Assembly: GCA_015068135.1 (NCBI GenBank)
Contig: SVLB01000008.1
Location: 1-64,000 of the forward strand
Length of the DNA stretch: 64,000 nt
Reading direction: 5' to 3'
Origin: Oscillospiraceae bacterium
GTDB taxonomy: Bacteria > Bacillota > Clostridia > Oscillospirales > Oscillospiraceae
The notes under the pieces are model-generated. The model was given only the letters and a program-made list of their open reading frames with translations, was not told the origin of the DNA and did not search any database. Below are positions 25,900 to 34,319 of the stretch, piece by piece. Every line of letters begins with the position of its first letter. The stretch's first letter is position 1. A program made the translations under genes and the position numbers.

Positions 25900-27274
25900 G
25901 GTATTCAAGCTCCTTTTTCATAATTCGAAGTGCCGTCTGGGGGTAATGGGTGGATAGCAGTCCCATGGCGGCCATAATATACTTTCTGTCCACCCACACA
26001 TCTGCCTGCTTGGGCCGCAGGGAGGTGGGCTGTGCGGGGCTGTAAAGGGCATGGGCGGCGATCCGCTCGGTATTTTTCGTGTGGATCAGACTGCCGCCGG
26101 TGACCACGATCTGCCCGACCTTGGTCAGATTCTTGCCCTCCTGGACAAAGGTCTGTCCCATCATGGTATAGGTCTCCTCGATGGTTCCCGCATGGCGGCG
26201 TACCGCTTCTTCAATGGCCATGGAGGCCAGGGCAAAATCCAGCTGTTCCAGCTCAGGATCTCCGTTGGGTACCACGTCGGTGTGTTCCTTCAGATAATCC
26301 ACCAACTGCTGTACCCGATCCTTGCTCAGGCCGGAAAGCTTCGCTACCCGTTCTGCTCCCACAGCATCCACAATGCCCTGGATGGAGTAGCGCATACCGA
26401 TATCGCCCTCAACCGTCCGCTTGGAGTAGGGCTCGGGAAGGCCCTTGAACACAGTCGTCATGTGCTCTGGCATTCCGTCGGCGATGGAGTAGATATCCGT
26501 GGTGGCGCCGCCGACATCCACAGCCACCAGTTCACCGATACCGCTCTCCCCTTCGCAGCCCTGGGCCAACAGGTCCATAGCCTGCAATACCGCAGAGGGA
26601 GTGGGCATCATAATATCATCCAACAGCTCTGCCGCCACGCTCAGGCCCTTAGCCTGGACGATGCGGTTGAGGAAAATCTGCCGGATCTGCTTTTGGGTCT
26701 CCTCGATCTTGAGGACACCGAATTTGGGCATCACATTGGGGCAGACATAGACCTCACAGCCCTCCAAAATCCGCTGACATTCCCGGCTTGCTGTGCGGTT
26801 GCCCGCCACCACAATGGGAAATTCCGGCTTCAAGGAAGCCAGCATTTTGGCGTTGTGGAGGATACATTCGGTATTACCGCCGTCGGTACCGCCCACCAAA
26901 AGGAAGATATCCGGCTTTAACCGGGCGATCTCCTCCAGGTCGTCCTCCGTCAGCTGGAAGGCATAAATGCCCACCACCTTGGCACCGGCACCCAGGCTTG
27001 CCATCTTTGCGGCCTCACCGGTAAGCTCCGGCACCAGGCCGCTGGTGACCATCCGCAGGCCACCGGCTGCTGAGGAGCAGGCATACGTCTCCGCAAAGGA
27101 GAGCTTGCCGGTCTTTTCCTCTAAAATCGCCAGGGCGTTGTGAAGGCCCTCGTTAATATCTGTCTGAATGGTGGTGAAGGACTGGGCAGTGCCTAACACG
27201 GACTCCCCTTCCACGTCCACCGCAGTTACTTTCGTATATGTACTTCCGAAATCGATCAGTAAGACGGGCTTCAA
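25883..27274 (-). CDS. glmL: GlmL/MutL: ASKHA-fold protein of the glutamate mutase operon
   Basis: A 463-aa MutL-type protein found in glutamate mutase operons, thought to reactivate or chaperone the B12 enzyme. It opens with the ATPase phosphate loop [15 protein letters not shown] and has a second actin-like motif, [14 protein letters not shown], near residue 245. [11 protein letters not shown] near residue 405 is a third. This is unrelated to the DNA-mismatch protein of the same name. The start codon is TTG, overlapping the glmS stop as TTGA, so it depends on glmS translation. Confidence 0.93.
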   Translation of the reverse strand: MKPVLLIDFGSTYTKVTAVDVEGESVLGTAQSFTTIQTDINEGLHNALAILEEKTGKLSFAETYACSSAAGGLRMVTSGLVPELTGEAAKMASLGAGAKVVGIYAFQLTEDDLEEIARLKPDIFLLVGGTDGGNTECILHNAKMLASLKPEFPIVVAGNRTASRECQRILEGCEVYVCPNVMPKFGVLKIEETQKQIRQIFLNRIVQAKGLSVAAELLDDIMMPTPSAVLQAMDLLAQGCEGESGIGELVAVDVGGATTDIYSIADGMPEHMTTVFKGLPEPYSKRTVEGDIGMRYSIQGIVDAVGAERVAKLSGLSKDRVQQLVDYLKEHTDVVPNGDPELEQLDFALASMAIEEAVRRHAGTIEETYTMMGQTFVQEGKNLTKVGQIVVTGGSLIHTKNTERIAAHALYSPAQPTSLRPKQADVWVDRKYIMAAMGLLSTHYPQTALRIMKKELEYHGNSE

Positions 27275-27705
27275 GCGGTCTCACCGTCCATGTGCAGCAG
27301 CTCACGCAGGGCTGCAATGGTGGTCTCGGGGGCAGTTCCGGGAGGGAAGGCACGGTCATAGCCCATATCCAGGAAACGCTTTTCAACTTCCTCAAACTTC
27401 TGTTTGCCGATAACGATGTTACCGCCAACCACCAGGGGAATGCCCTTCAGGCCGGCCTCATCGCACTTTTCCCGCATGCCACGGCAGTCCAGCTCGCCCT
27501 GACCGTACAGGGAGGAGATGACGATGGCATCGGCATTGGATTCAATAGCGGCAGCGATGTACTCTTCCTGGGAGACCATAACGCCCAGGTTCACGACCTC
27601 AAATCCCGCCTCGGTAAAGGCATGGTAGAGGATCTTGTTGCCCACGGCATGGACGTCAGCACCGATGACGCCAATGACCAGGACTTTCTTTTCGCGATTG
27701 TCCAT
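27271..27705 (-). CDS. glmS: Glutamate mutase sigma subunit (B12-binding)
   Basis: The small coenzyme-B12-binding subunit of glutamate mutase, 144 aa. The cobalt-coordinating histidine lies in the DxHxxG motif, seen here as [11 protein letters not shown] near residue 15. The dimethylbenzimidazole pocket motifs SSLYGQGE and LVVGGNIV follow at about 60 and 95. The ATG at 27705 has AAGAGGTG upstream; the track start at 27741 lacks a site. First gene of the operon, behind a strong promoter, with no riboswitch in its short leader. Confidence 0.95.
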   Translation of the reverse strand: MDNREKKVLVIGVIGADVHAVGNKILYHAFTEAGFEVVNLGVMVSQEEYIAAAIESNADAIVISSLYGQGELDCRGMREKCDEAGLKGIPLVVGGNIVIGKQKFEEVEKRFLDMGYDRAFPPGTAPETTIAALRELLHMDGETA

Positions 27706-27755
27706 GATTACACCTCTTAATTTTAATATTTGGGTACGCATTTTTCTACCACTAT

Positions 27756-27784
27756 ATCTTATAATGTTCTAGTTCATTTGTCAA
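27756..27784 (-). promoter_or_regulatory. Promoter of the glmS-glmL-glmE-mal-ldh operon
   Basis: TTGACA, 17-nt spacer and TAAGAT on the minus strand, about 50 nt before the glmS start. Confidence 0.8.
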
Positions 27785-27823
27785 GAAAGAATTATACAAA
27801 TTTCGGCAATTGATACAATCCCT

Positions 27824-28465
27824 TTACAGATATTTCAGGTCGCCCTTTTTGCGGGTGGGTGTTATGGTCTCGTCATCGATCTGCAGAACATAGCGCTCGC
27901 ACACATTGATGACCTTGGTTTGCTTATACTCCCGTTCCCGGACGGGGGTCTGTCCGTAGCGCAAATGGGTATGCCCGTGGAGGAGGTAGCGGGGCTTATA
28001 CTTGTCCATAAGCTTCAAAAATGCCCCAAAGCCCCGATGGGCAGGGTCTGTATCGTCCCCCACGCCTTCCGGAGGCGCATGGGTCACCACAATATCCACG
28101 CCCCCATGCCACCACAGCTTCCAGCGAAGCTTGCGGATCCGCTTGCGCATCTGCCGGTCCGTATACTGGTGCTTTCCCGGATGATACTTCCGGCAGCCAC
28201 CCAGGCCCAGGATCCGCAGACCCTTATACACCACCAAAAGATCTTCAATGCAGTCGCACCCCTCCGGGGGGCGCTGATCGTAGCCGGTATCGTGGTTTCC
28301 GTGGACATACAAAACCGGCACATGGGCAACCGTCACAATAAAGGACAGATACGAAGCCCTCAGATCACCGCTGGAGAGGATCAGATCATAGCCCTTCAGC
28401 TTGTCCGGGGTATAGTAGTCATAATAGCCGGGGTATTCTTCATCGGAAAGGGCAAGAATCTTCAT
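27824..28465 (-). CDS. Calcineurin-like metallophosphoesterase with altered first motif
   Basis: A 213-aa metallophosphoesterase. Motifs SSGDL near residue 31, GNHD near 57, THAPP near 127 and HGHTH near 163 are those of the calcineurin-like fold with two metals. The first motif, normally DxH at the N terminus, reads LSDEEYPGYY here, so the usual first histidine ligand is missing. Activity may depend on one metal or on another residue. Its ATG overlaps the stop of the preceding BMP-fusion gene by 4 nt (ATGA), so the two are coupled. Substrate unknown. Confidence 0.8.
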   Translation of the reverse strand: MKILALSDEEYPGYYDYYTPDKLKGYDLILSSGDLRASYLSFIVTVAHVPVLYVHGNHDTGYDQRPPEGCDCIEDLLVVYKGLRILGLGGCRKYHPGKHQYTDRQMRKRIRKLRWKLWWHGGVDIVVTHAPPEGVGDDTDPAHRGFGAFLKLMDKYKPRYLLHGHTHLRYGQTPVREREYKQTKVINVCERYVLQIDDETITPTRKKGDLKYL

Positions 28466-30420
28466 AGCTGTCCCTCCTTTTCCATGGGGATGGCATCCCG
28501 GTAGATGCCCAGTTCCCGGACCATGGCCTGGGCAAAGGGCTGGACCTCCTCAAAGGTCGGGATATGCCCCTCCACGTTTTCCACCAGCCAGTCCATGTGG
28601 AGCAGCTCCTCCGGGGTAAAGCCCCGGTGTCCGGGATTTTTCACCGTTCCGTCCTGGGCAATGATCCGCCGGTTAAAGGGATCCACTGCACCCTTGCGCA
28701 AGCCCTGGCGGAGCATTCTTGCCATATAGAACACGCCCTCAGGCAGACTGTCCGGCAGACTTACATCAATGACACCGCTGTCCATGCCCCACCAATAGTT
28801 CACCGCCTGGACAGAGTCCCGTCCGTAATCCAGGCCGTTTTTCAAAAGGGCGCGGATCACACGCTCATAGAATTTGCCCCACATCCAGCAAGGGGATCCC
28901 AGGGGCTTCAGACTGCCATCCTCACAGACCATGTAGGTGCCGTAATCGCAGTAGTCCAAATACATTTTATTGGGGGTGGGCACATCCCGGTTGGAAATGA
29001 CCTTGATCCCTTTTTCCATAAACTCCTTCACCGGCTGACCGGCCATGCAGGACCAGCGCAGATCGATCCTGGCTCTGGGGTTGGTCAGCTGGGCGCCCAG
29101 GGCAAAGGCGTTGATGGAGGCAGGTACACCGAAAATGGGATAAGAGCCCACATAGCCGATGCAGTTATTATCGGACATAGCACCGGCAATGGCACCGGTA
29201 ATGAATTTTCCCTCAAAGACCCGGCTGTAATAGGCCCGGACACTGGAATAGGGGGCATCCACAGAGCAGTTGAAAAACCGCACCTTGGGGTGGTCCACCG
29301 CTGCCTTCAGCGTCGCCCGACTCAGCTGAGGGGTGGTGGTAAAAACCACCTGGGCGCCGTCTGCCACCGCTTCTTCCAGGATCTGCTCTGCCTGCTCCCG
29401 GGTATCCGCATGGAAATAGCTGCGTACAACCACCCGTTCTCCCAAAACCCGCTGCAGATGGGCCGCGCCCTCCTCATGACCGGTGACCCAGGGACTGGTG
29501 GACAGATCCCGGGGATGGACAAAGGCCACATGGATATGATCCAGTCCCACAGGCAAAAGCTTACTGAGAATACCGCCCTTTTCCTCCGGCTCCGGCTGGG
29601 TAAGCACCTGCACCGGCTCATCCTGAGCCGCCGCCACCAGGTTTTCCCACAGGGCAGACATGGTCTTTTTCAGTTCCATGGAGCTGAGCTGGCCCAAATC
29701 ATGGAAAGGATGGACCCGAAGCCAGATCAAAAGTCCCTCCTCAGGCAGCAGATCCAGCCGGTAGCCCTGTAGGCTGTCGAAGGCCTCCTTGAAATAGGTA
29801 TAATAGGCACGGAAGGTCTTTTGCTCCCGTTCGTCCCACTCCTGGGCCGGGTCCTTTCCCAAATAAGAGAGAAGCTTGGCATAGTCCCCGGGCTTGCGGA
29901 ACTGCACATCATAGATCCGGGAGACCTGGTAAAACTCCAAAAATTCAAAATAGGTTACGATCCTGGGGTCCTCACTGGGCTCCGGCATCAGCCGGGTGAC
30001 CATGCAGGGGATCCTGGGGGCACCAAAATATCTGAGAACACTGACCCGCTTATTGCCCTCCTGGACATAGAAATTCCCCAGGTATTCAAAGCAGACCACC
30101 GGGTCCCGGATCCCCTCGTCGGACAGATGGGCGGCACACAGATTGATCCATTTAATGGCAAATTCCGAATCCGCCCCCAAAATAGGTAAAAATCCTGCTG
30201 TAAAGGCACCGGTACGCCCGGCAGACTTGGTGCCAACGATCCGCCCCGCTGGCACATCCACCAATCCCACATTCACCGCCGACAGCATGGGACTGTCCTT
30301 CAGGATCTCGTCCAGCACCGCCGGCTCCGGGTCCAGTCCCCGGGAAAGGCGTTCTTTATGCTCCTTCAGGCCCATTTTCTGCGCCCGAAGGTACTCCTCC
30401 CTGGCTTCATACACATTCAT
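28462..30420 (-). CDS. Cytoplasmic fusion: ParB/Srx-like domain + BMP/PnrA-type binding domain
   Basis: A 652-aa protein. The N-terminal part (about 1-260) contains GRIVGTKSAGRT and FYVQEGNKRVSVLRYFGA, the latter like the GxxR nucleotide-handling motif of ParB/sulfiredoxin-like domains. The C-terminal part (about 285-500) reads as a basic-membrane-protein/PnrA-type periplasmic binding fold, with HVAFVHPRDLSTSPW, GAQVVFTTTPQ and GAIAGAMSDNNCIGYVGSYP. There is no signal peptide or lipobox, so the binding fold should be cytoplasmic and may sense a nucleoside-like ligand. ATG 30420 is 8 nt from AAGGAG; the GTG in the track overlaps that site. Similar fusions are known in Firmicutes but their role is not established. 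Confidence 0.78.
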   Translation of the reverse strand: MNVYEAREEYLRAQKMGLKEHKERLSRGLDPEPAVLDEILKDSPMLSAVNVGLVDVPAGRIVGTKSAGRTGAFTAGFLPILGADSEFAIKWINLCAAHLSDEGIRDPVVCFEYLGNFYVQEGNKRVSVLRYFGAPRIPCMVTRLMPEPSEDPRIVTYFEFLEFYQVSRIYDVQFRKPGDYAKLLSYLGKDPAQEWDEREQKTFRAYYTYFKEAFDSLQGYRLDLLPEEGLLIWLRVHPFHDLGQLSSMELKKTMSALWENLVAAAQDEPVQVLTQPEPEEKGGILSKLLPVGLDHIHVAFVHPRDLSTSPWVTGHEEGAAHLQRVLGERVVVRSYFHADTREQAEQILEEAVADGAQVVFTTTPQLSRATLKAAVDHPKVRFFNCSVDAPYSSVRAYYSRVFEGKFITGAIAGAMSDNNCIGYVGSYPIFGVPASINAFALGAQLTNPRARIDLRWSCMAGQPVKEFMEKGIKVISNRDVPTPNKMYLDYCDYGTYMVCEDGSLKPLGSPCWMWGKFYERVIRALLKNGLDYGRDSVQAVNYWWGMDSGVIDVSLPDSLPEGVFYMARMLRQGLRKGAVDPFNRRIIAQDGTVKNPGHRGFTPEELLHMDWLVENVEGHIPTFEEVQPFAQAMVRELGIYRDAIPMEKEGQL

Positions 30421-30450
30421 TGTCCTCACTCCTTGGGTTCTATTGATCCT

Positions 30451-30479
30451 ATCATACCGAATATACCCGCTTTTTGCAA
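30451..30479 (-). promoter_or_regulatory. Promoter of the BMP-fusion/phosphoesterase unit
   Basis: TTGCAA, 17-nt spacer and TATGAT on the minus strand, about 25 nt before the ribosome site. Confidence 0.75.
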
Positions 30480-30482
30480 CAT

Positions 30483-30615
30483 AAATTCCAATTTATCGAA
30501 TACCCTGTCGTAGGGGCCGATGCCCACATCGGCCCTAATTACCGCAGTGCGTGTGGGCCGATGTGGGCATCGGCCCACACGAGTGCAGTGCAAACAGTGC
30601 GATAAATCGGAATTT
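30483..30615. repeat. CCAATTTATCG inverted-repeat element carrying GTAGGG-type hairpins
   Basis: AAATTCCAATTTATCG and CGATAAATCGGAATTT form 16-bp ends with one mismatch. Inside are GTAGGGGCCGATGCCCACAT and a second hairpin, GTGTGGGCCGATG/CATCGGCCCACAC. The arrangement looks like one repeat type inserted within another. It has no coding capacity. Confidence 0.7.
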
Positions 30616-30623
30616 GCCCTAAC

Positions 30624-30659
30624 AAAAAACCACGCAGCATTTCTGCTGCGTGGTTTTTT
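30624..30659. terminator. Bidirectional terminator after rqcP
   Basis: CCACGCAGCA pairs with TGCTGCGTGG, with A and T runs on both sides; it abuts the rqcP stop codon. Confidence 0.85.
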
Positions 30660-30898
30660 CAGATCTCTTTATACATCATTCCCGCATCGTCCTTGCGAAC
30701 ATTGTCGGCAACCTGGACCACCTCAACAGCCACGGTTCTCGGGCCCATGGTGATCTCCAATTTGTCTCCAACCTTCACCTCGTAGCTGGCCTTGACCACA
30801 CGGCCATTGACACTGATACGACCGTTGTCGCAGGCTTCGTTGGCTACGGTACGACGCTTGATCAGCCTTGAGACCTTCAGGTACTTATCCAGTCGCAT
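30659..30898 (-). CDS. rqcP: S4-domain RNA-binding protein RqcP (YabO)
   Basis: A 79-aa S4 domain protein. RLDKYLKVSRLIKRRTVANE at the N terminus and GRISVNGRVVKASYEVKVGD are characteristic of RqcP/YabO, which helps RqcH add C-terminal alanine tails on stalled 50S subunits. It follows hup with a 1-nt TAATG overlap, the same hup-yabO order as in many Firmicutes, which supports the assignment over other S4 proteins such as HslR. Confidence 0.9.
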   Translation of the reverse strand: MRLDKYLKVSRLIKRRTVANEACDNGRISVNGRVVKASYEVKVGDKLEITMGPRTVAVEVVQVADNVRKDDAGMMYKEI

Positions 30899-31173
30899 TA
30901 CTTGGCGACGGTGTCCTTCAGAGTCTTGCTGGCCTTGAAAGCGGGCAGACGGGTAGCGGGGATCTCGATGGTCTCCTTGGTGCGGGGGTTACGGCCGGTA
31001 CGGGCCTCGCGAGCCTTTACCTCGAAAATGCCAAAGCCGGAAACAGAAACCTTCTCGCCCTTGACCAGGGTCTCGGTGATGGTCTCGGTGGTGGCATTGA
31101 TCACGCGCTCAGCGTCCTTCTTGGTCAGGCCGGTCTTCTCAGCAACGGCTGCGATCAGTTCAGTCTTGTTCAT
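30898..31173 (-). CDS. hup: HU-type DNA-binding protein
   Basis: A 91-aa histone-like protein that bends and compacts DNA as a dimer. MNKTELIAAVAEKTGLTKKD and VSGFGIFEVKAREARTGRNP, with the arm proline in the RNPRTKETIEIPA segment, are unmistakable. It has its own promoter at 31220 and is coupled to rqcP by a TAATG overlap. Confidence 0.96.
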   Translation of the reverse strand: MNKTELIAAVAEKTGLTKKDAERVINATTETITETLVKGEKVSVSGFGIFEVKAREARTGRNPRTKETIEIPATRLPAFKASKTLKDTVAK

Positions 31174-31219
31174 AGTGAATATAACCTCTTTTCAATATAT
31201 GTTTTTTACATGCGTTCTA

Positions 31220-31248
31220 AGATTATCACACATTTTCCCAAATTGCAA
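31220..31248 (-). promoter_or_regulatory. hup promoter
   Basis: TTGCAA, 17-nt spacer and TAATCT on the minus strand, about 45 nt before hup. Confidence 0.7.
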
Positions 31249-31288
31249 GTGGTTTTCCCAACTTTTTTCAAGAGAAATAAAAGATTTT

Positions 31289-32980
31289 TTACATATGCAG
31301 CAGCTTTGCCAGCTTCTCTCCCTTAGGGATCAGCTGCAGATCTTCTTTCCGGATAGCACGAAGGACAACGATGCACACCAGGTACACCAGCACGCCTACC
31401 ATAACGGGTACGCCACACAGAAGCAAAGCTCCCACGCTGGTGGACATTTGGATGCCCATCCAGGTCTGCATGGCATAATACGTGGCAAATACCGCAGCAC
31501 CCATGAGCGCGGCACTGAGGGCAGGCCGCAGAAGATTTCGCACCAGCTTGGGCTTTTGGGGGACCACACGGGAAATGGCGAACAGATTCAGCGCCGCAAT
31601 GGCGGTATTGCAGACCAGGGTACACACAGGAGCCGCCAGAATGCCCAAATAGGGATTGCCCGCCAAAATGTACACCATCACCAGCTTCGCCACACCGCAG
31701 CCCAGCATATTGATCACCGGAAGATGGGCCTTGCCATGGGCCTGAAGCACCGCATTGGTATAAAGGATAATGCCATAGGGCAGCACCGTGGTGCCGAGCA
31801 GCATCAGGATCTGGGTTGCCAGGTCATTGCGCTCGCCTCTGTAGCCCCCCAGCACGGACATAATGGGGCTTGCCAGCAGCGCAAGGCCTACTGCGCAGGG
31901 CCAGCACATCAGCCCCGTGATCCGGGCAGCGGATTCCTCCACATTCTGGACCTCCTTGGGGTTGTGCATGGTCAGCTGGGCGGTAATGGCCGGGATAATG
32001 CTCACCGTAATGGGAACGATGAAAGCACCGGGCATATTAAATAGGGTCTGTCCGAAGCTGTAAATGCCGTTGAGGTTGGAAACCACCTTGGAGGCCAGCT
32101 TTTCCGCGGCAACGCCGTCAGCCAGCAGCTCCTGCTTTAAGGTATCTACCAAAGGCAGGGTATAGCGGTTGGCTTCCACCAGGTCCACCACCCGGTTGGT
32201 ATACACGCCGGTTTCCAAAAGGGTCAGAAGATTCAGACCCACAGAACCGATGGTAATGGGTACTGCGATCTTCAACAGCTCCTTGGTCGTCTGTCCCGCA
32301 CTCCAAACCTGCTCCCGGGACTGGGGCAGACGCTGGTAGGCAGGCCGGAACTTTCCCATCAGGTACAAAACCGATACCAGACAGCTTACGGTCACGCCCA
32401 AAATGGCACCACCGGCAGCCATGGACTGACTGTCCGTGAACTTCAGCACCAAAAACGCCGCCGCAAGGCCGATCACCAGCTTCACCACAGCCTCCAGCAT
32501 CTGGGAATTGGAGGTGGGCCGCATATCCTCCTGCCCCTGGAAGAAGCCCCGGTAATAGGACATGATGCACATTAAAAGGGCGCAGGGACCCAGGCACAAA
32601 ATGGCAAACCAGGCATCGGGATAGCCCATTACATTAGCAAGGGGCTTGCACAAAAGGCACATCATAGCGCTTCCGGCAATGCCCAGCCACCAGAAGATCC
32701 GCCTCGACACCCGGAAGACCTGGCGCACCTGGCCGTACTGGCCCTGGGCATCGGCCTGGCTGATCATCCGGCTCATGGCAATGGGAAGACCCGCAGTGGA
32801 GATCATCAGAAGTACGGAGTAGATCTGATAGGCAACCGAGAAATCACTGAAGCCGCTGTCGCCAATGATCATCTTCAGCGGGATCTTATAGAGGGCGCCA
32901 ATGACCTTGACCACAGCGGTAGCCATGGCAAGGAGCGCCGCACCGTGTAAAAAGTTTTGCTTCTTGGAAGAATCTGACAT
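31289..32980 (-). CDS. Polysaccharide/lipid flippase of the MOP superfamily (SpoVB/MurJ-like)
   Basis: A 563-aa polytopic membrane protein with about fourteen hydrophobic segments. The opening ALLAMATAVVKVIGALYKIP, followed by SDFSVAYQIYSVLLMISTAG, matches SpoVB-type members that flip lipid-linked sugars during spore cortex formation. A MurJ-like role in vegetative peptidoglycan synthesis is an alternative. SYYRGFFQGQEDMRPT is another family stretch. AAAGGAG precedes the ATG. It starts 3 nt after the stop of the amidohydrolase gene and lies before hup, as SpoVB-like genes often do in clostridia. Confidence 0.87.
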   Translation of the reverse strand: MSDSSKKQNFLHGAALLAMATAVVKVIGALYKIPLKMIIGDSGFSDFSVAYQIYSVLLMISTAGLPIAMSRMISQADAQGQYGQVRQVFRVSRRIFWWLGIAGSAMMCLLCKPLANVMGYPDAWFAILCLGPCALLMCIMSYYRGFFQGQEDMRPTSNSQMLEAVVKLVIGLAAAFLVLKFTDSQSMAAGGAILGVTVSCLVSVLYLMGKFRPAYQRLPQSREQVWSAGQTTKELLKIAVPITIGSVGLNLLTLLETGVYTNRVVDLVEANRYTLPLVDTLKQELLADGVAAEKLASKVVSNLNGIYSFGQTLFNMPGAFIVPITVSIIPAITAQLTMHNPKEVQNVEESAARITGLMCWPCAVGLALLASPIMSVLGGYRGERNDLATQILMLLGTTVLPYGIILYTNAVLQAHGKAHLPVINMLGCGVAKLVMVYILAGNPYLGILAAPVCTLVCNTAIAALNLFAISRVVPQKPKLVRNLLRPALSAALMGAAVFATYYAMQTWMGIQMSTSVGALLLCGVPVMVGVLVYLVCIVVLRAIRKEDLQLIPKGEKLAKLLHM

Positions 32981-32983
32981 AGC

Positions 32984-34294
32984 TTACTCCTTTTCCAGGA
33001 TCCTGGGGATGGCATATTCCGTCAGCTCGGAAACCACCGCCTGCAGGTCAATGGTGGGGAACCGTCCGTTTTGATAGAGGATCTTTCCGTCCACCATGGT
33101 CATGGCTACATCTCCACCCTTGGCAGAGAACACCAGACCGTTCATCACATTATGGCAGGGCATCAGATGGGGAGCTGTAAAATCCACCAAAATCAGATCC
33201 GCCGCCATGCCCTCTTTCAGCATACCGCATTGTGCGGCTCTTCCCTGGGCTCTGGCACCGCAGACCGTCGCCATCATCAGCACCGCCGCCGCAGGCATGG
33301 CAGAGGGATCGTCCGCTGTCTTTCTTGCCTCCATAGCGGTATACCGCATAGCTTCAAACAGGTCTGCATTGCCGCACTGGGCAACACTTCCCGTACCCAA
33401 TGCCACATTGATGCCCGCTTTTACAGCAGCGCGCACATCCAGGGATTTCAGGCCATTTTTCCCGTCAGCCATGGGAACCGTGACCGCAGAGGCCTTTTTC
33501 CGGCCCAATACCGCCAGATCCTCTGCCGGCAGACTGCCGCAGCCCACGCAGGAAGCGGGAATATCAAATACGCCATGGCAGTTCATAAGCTCCGCAGGAC
33601 CCAAGCCGTTGCGGTCCAGGCAGGATTCCACCTCACCGGGGGTCTCTGCCAAATGGAGCTGGATCCCCAGGCCCTTTTCCCGGGCATAGGCGCTCATACC
33701 CTCCCAAAGGCGGTAATTGCTGGTGTATTCTCCGTAAATGCCCGCATCCACCCGGATGCGGTCTTCGTAGCCGTTCCATTTCTCTGCTACCCGGCAAAGC
33801 TCCCGGCACTGCTCATCAGTCTCAAAATCAAACTCTTCATTTTGATCAATAAAGCGGTAGGCAGCCAGTGCCACATTGCCCCGGATGCCGCTTTCTGCCA
33901 TGGCCTGGGCTGTGGCCTCCGGGTAGTAATACAGATCCGACACCGAGGTGATGCCAAAGCGCAAGCACTCGGCAATGCCCATAAGGGCCGAGGCCTTGGC
34001 ACTGCGGCTGTCCAGCTTAGCCTCCATTTTCAGTGTCTGCTCCAAAGCCTCTGTGCGGTTCGTATCGTCCAGCAGATTGCGCATGGCTGTCGCCGCCAGC
34101 TGGGTATGGGCATTCACAAGGCCGGGCATCGCCACCATGCCCGTACCGTCAACGATGGTTTGGGGCTGTTCTTCCGGCACCTGCCTGCCAATATAGGATA
34201 TTTTGCCCTTCTCAATGCCGATACAGGCACCGAACAAAACATCCAGCTTTTCATTCATGGTCACCACTGTGACATTGGAAATGAGTGTATCCAA
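32984..34294 (-). CDS. Amidohydrolase of the SAH/MTA-deaminase family with a degenerate metal site
   Basis: A 436-aa protein with the overall wording of S-adenosylhomocysteine/methylthioadenosine deaminases and related amidohydrolases: VDGTGMVAMPGLVNAHTQLA, IQLHLAETPGEVESC and ALGTGSVAQCGNADLFE. Two metal-site positions are changed. The HxH pair reads HTQ instead of HTH, and the usual GTD aspartate reads GTG. Catalysis by the standard mechanism is therefore doubtful; it may be a pseudo-enzyme or bind metal differently. Start TTG 34294 follows AAAGGAAGG and is preferred over the longer track ORF. It lies 25 nt after hemZ and 3 nt before the SpoVB-like gene, so it is co-transcribed with them. 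Confidence 0.75.
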   Translation of the reverse strand: MDTLISNVTVVTMNEKLDVLFGACIGIEKGKISYIGRQVPEEQPQTIVDGTGMVAMPGLVNAHTQLAATAMRNLLDDTNRTEALEQTLKMEAKLDSRSAKASALMGIAECLRFGITSVSDLYYYPEATAQAMAESGIRGNVALAAYRFIDQNEEFDFETDEQCRELCRVAEKWNGYEDRIRVDAGIYGEYTSNYRLWEGMSAYAREKGLGIQLHLAETPGEVESCLDRNGLGPAELMNCHGVFDIPASCVGCGSLPAEDLAVLGRKKASAVTVPMADGKNGLKSLDVRAAVKAGINVALGTGSVAQCGNADLFEAMRYTAMEARKTADDPSAMPAAAVLMMATVCGARAQGRAAQCGMLKEGMAADLILVDFTAPHLMPCHNVMNGLVFSAKGGDVAMTMVDGKILYQNGRFPTIDLQAVVSELTEYAIPRILEKE

Positions 34295-34319
34295 AGGTTT
34301 CCTTCCTTTCAGATTTCTG

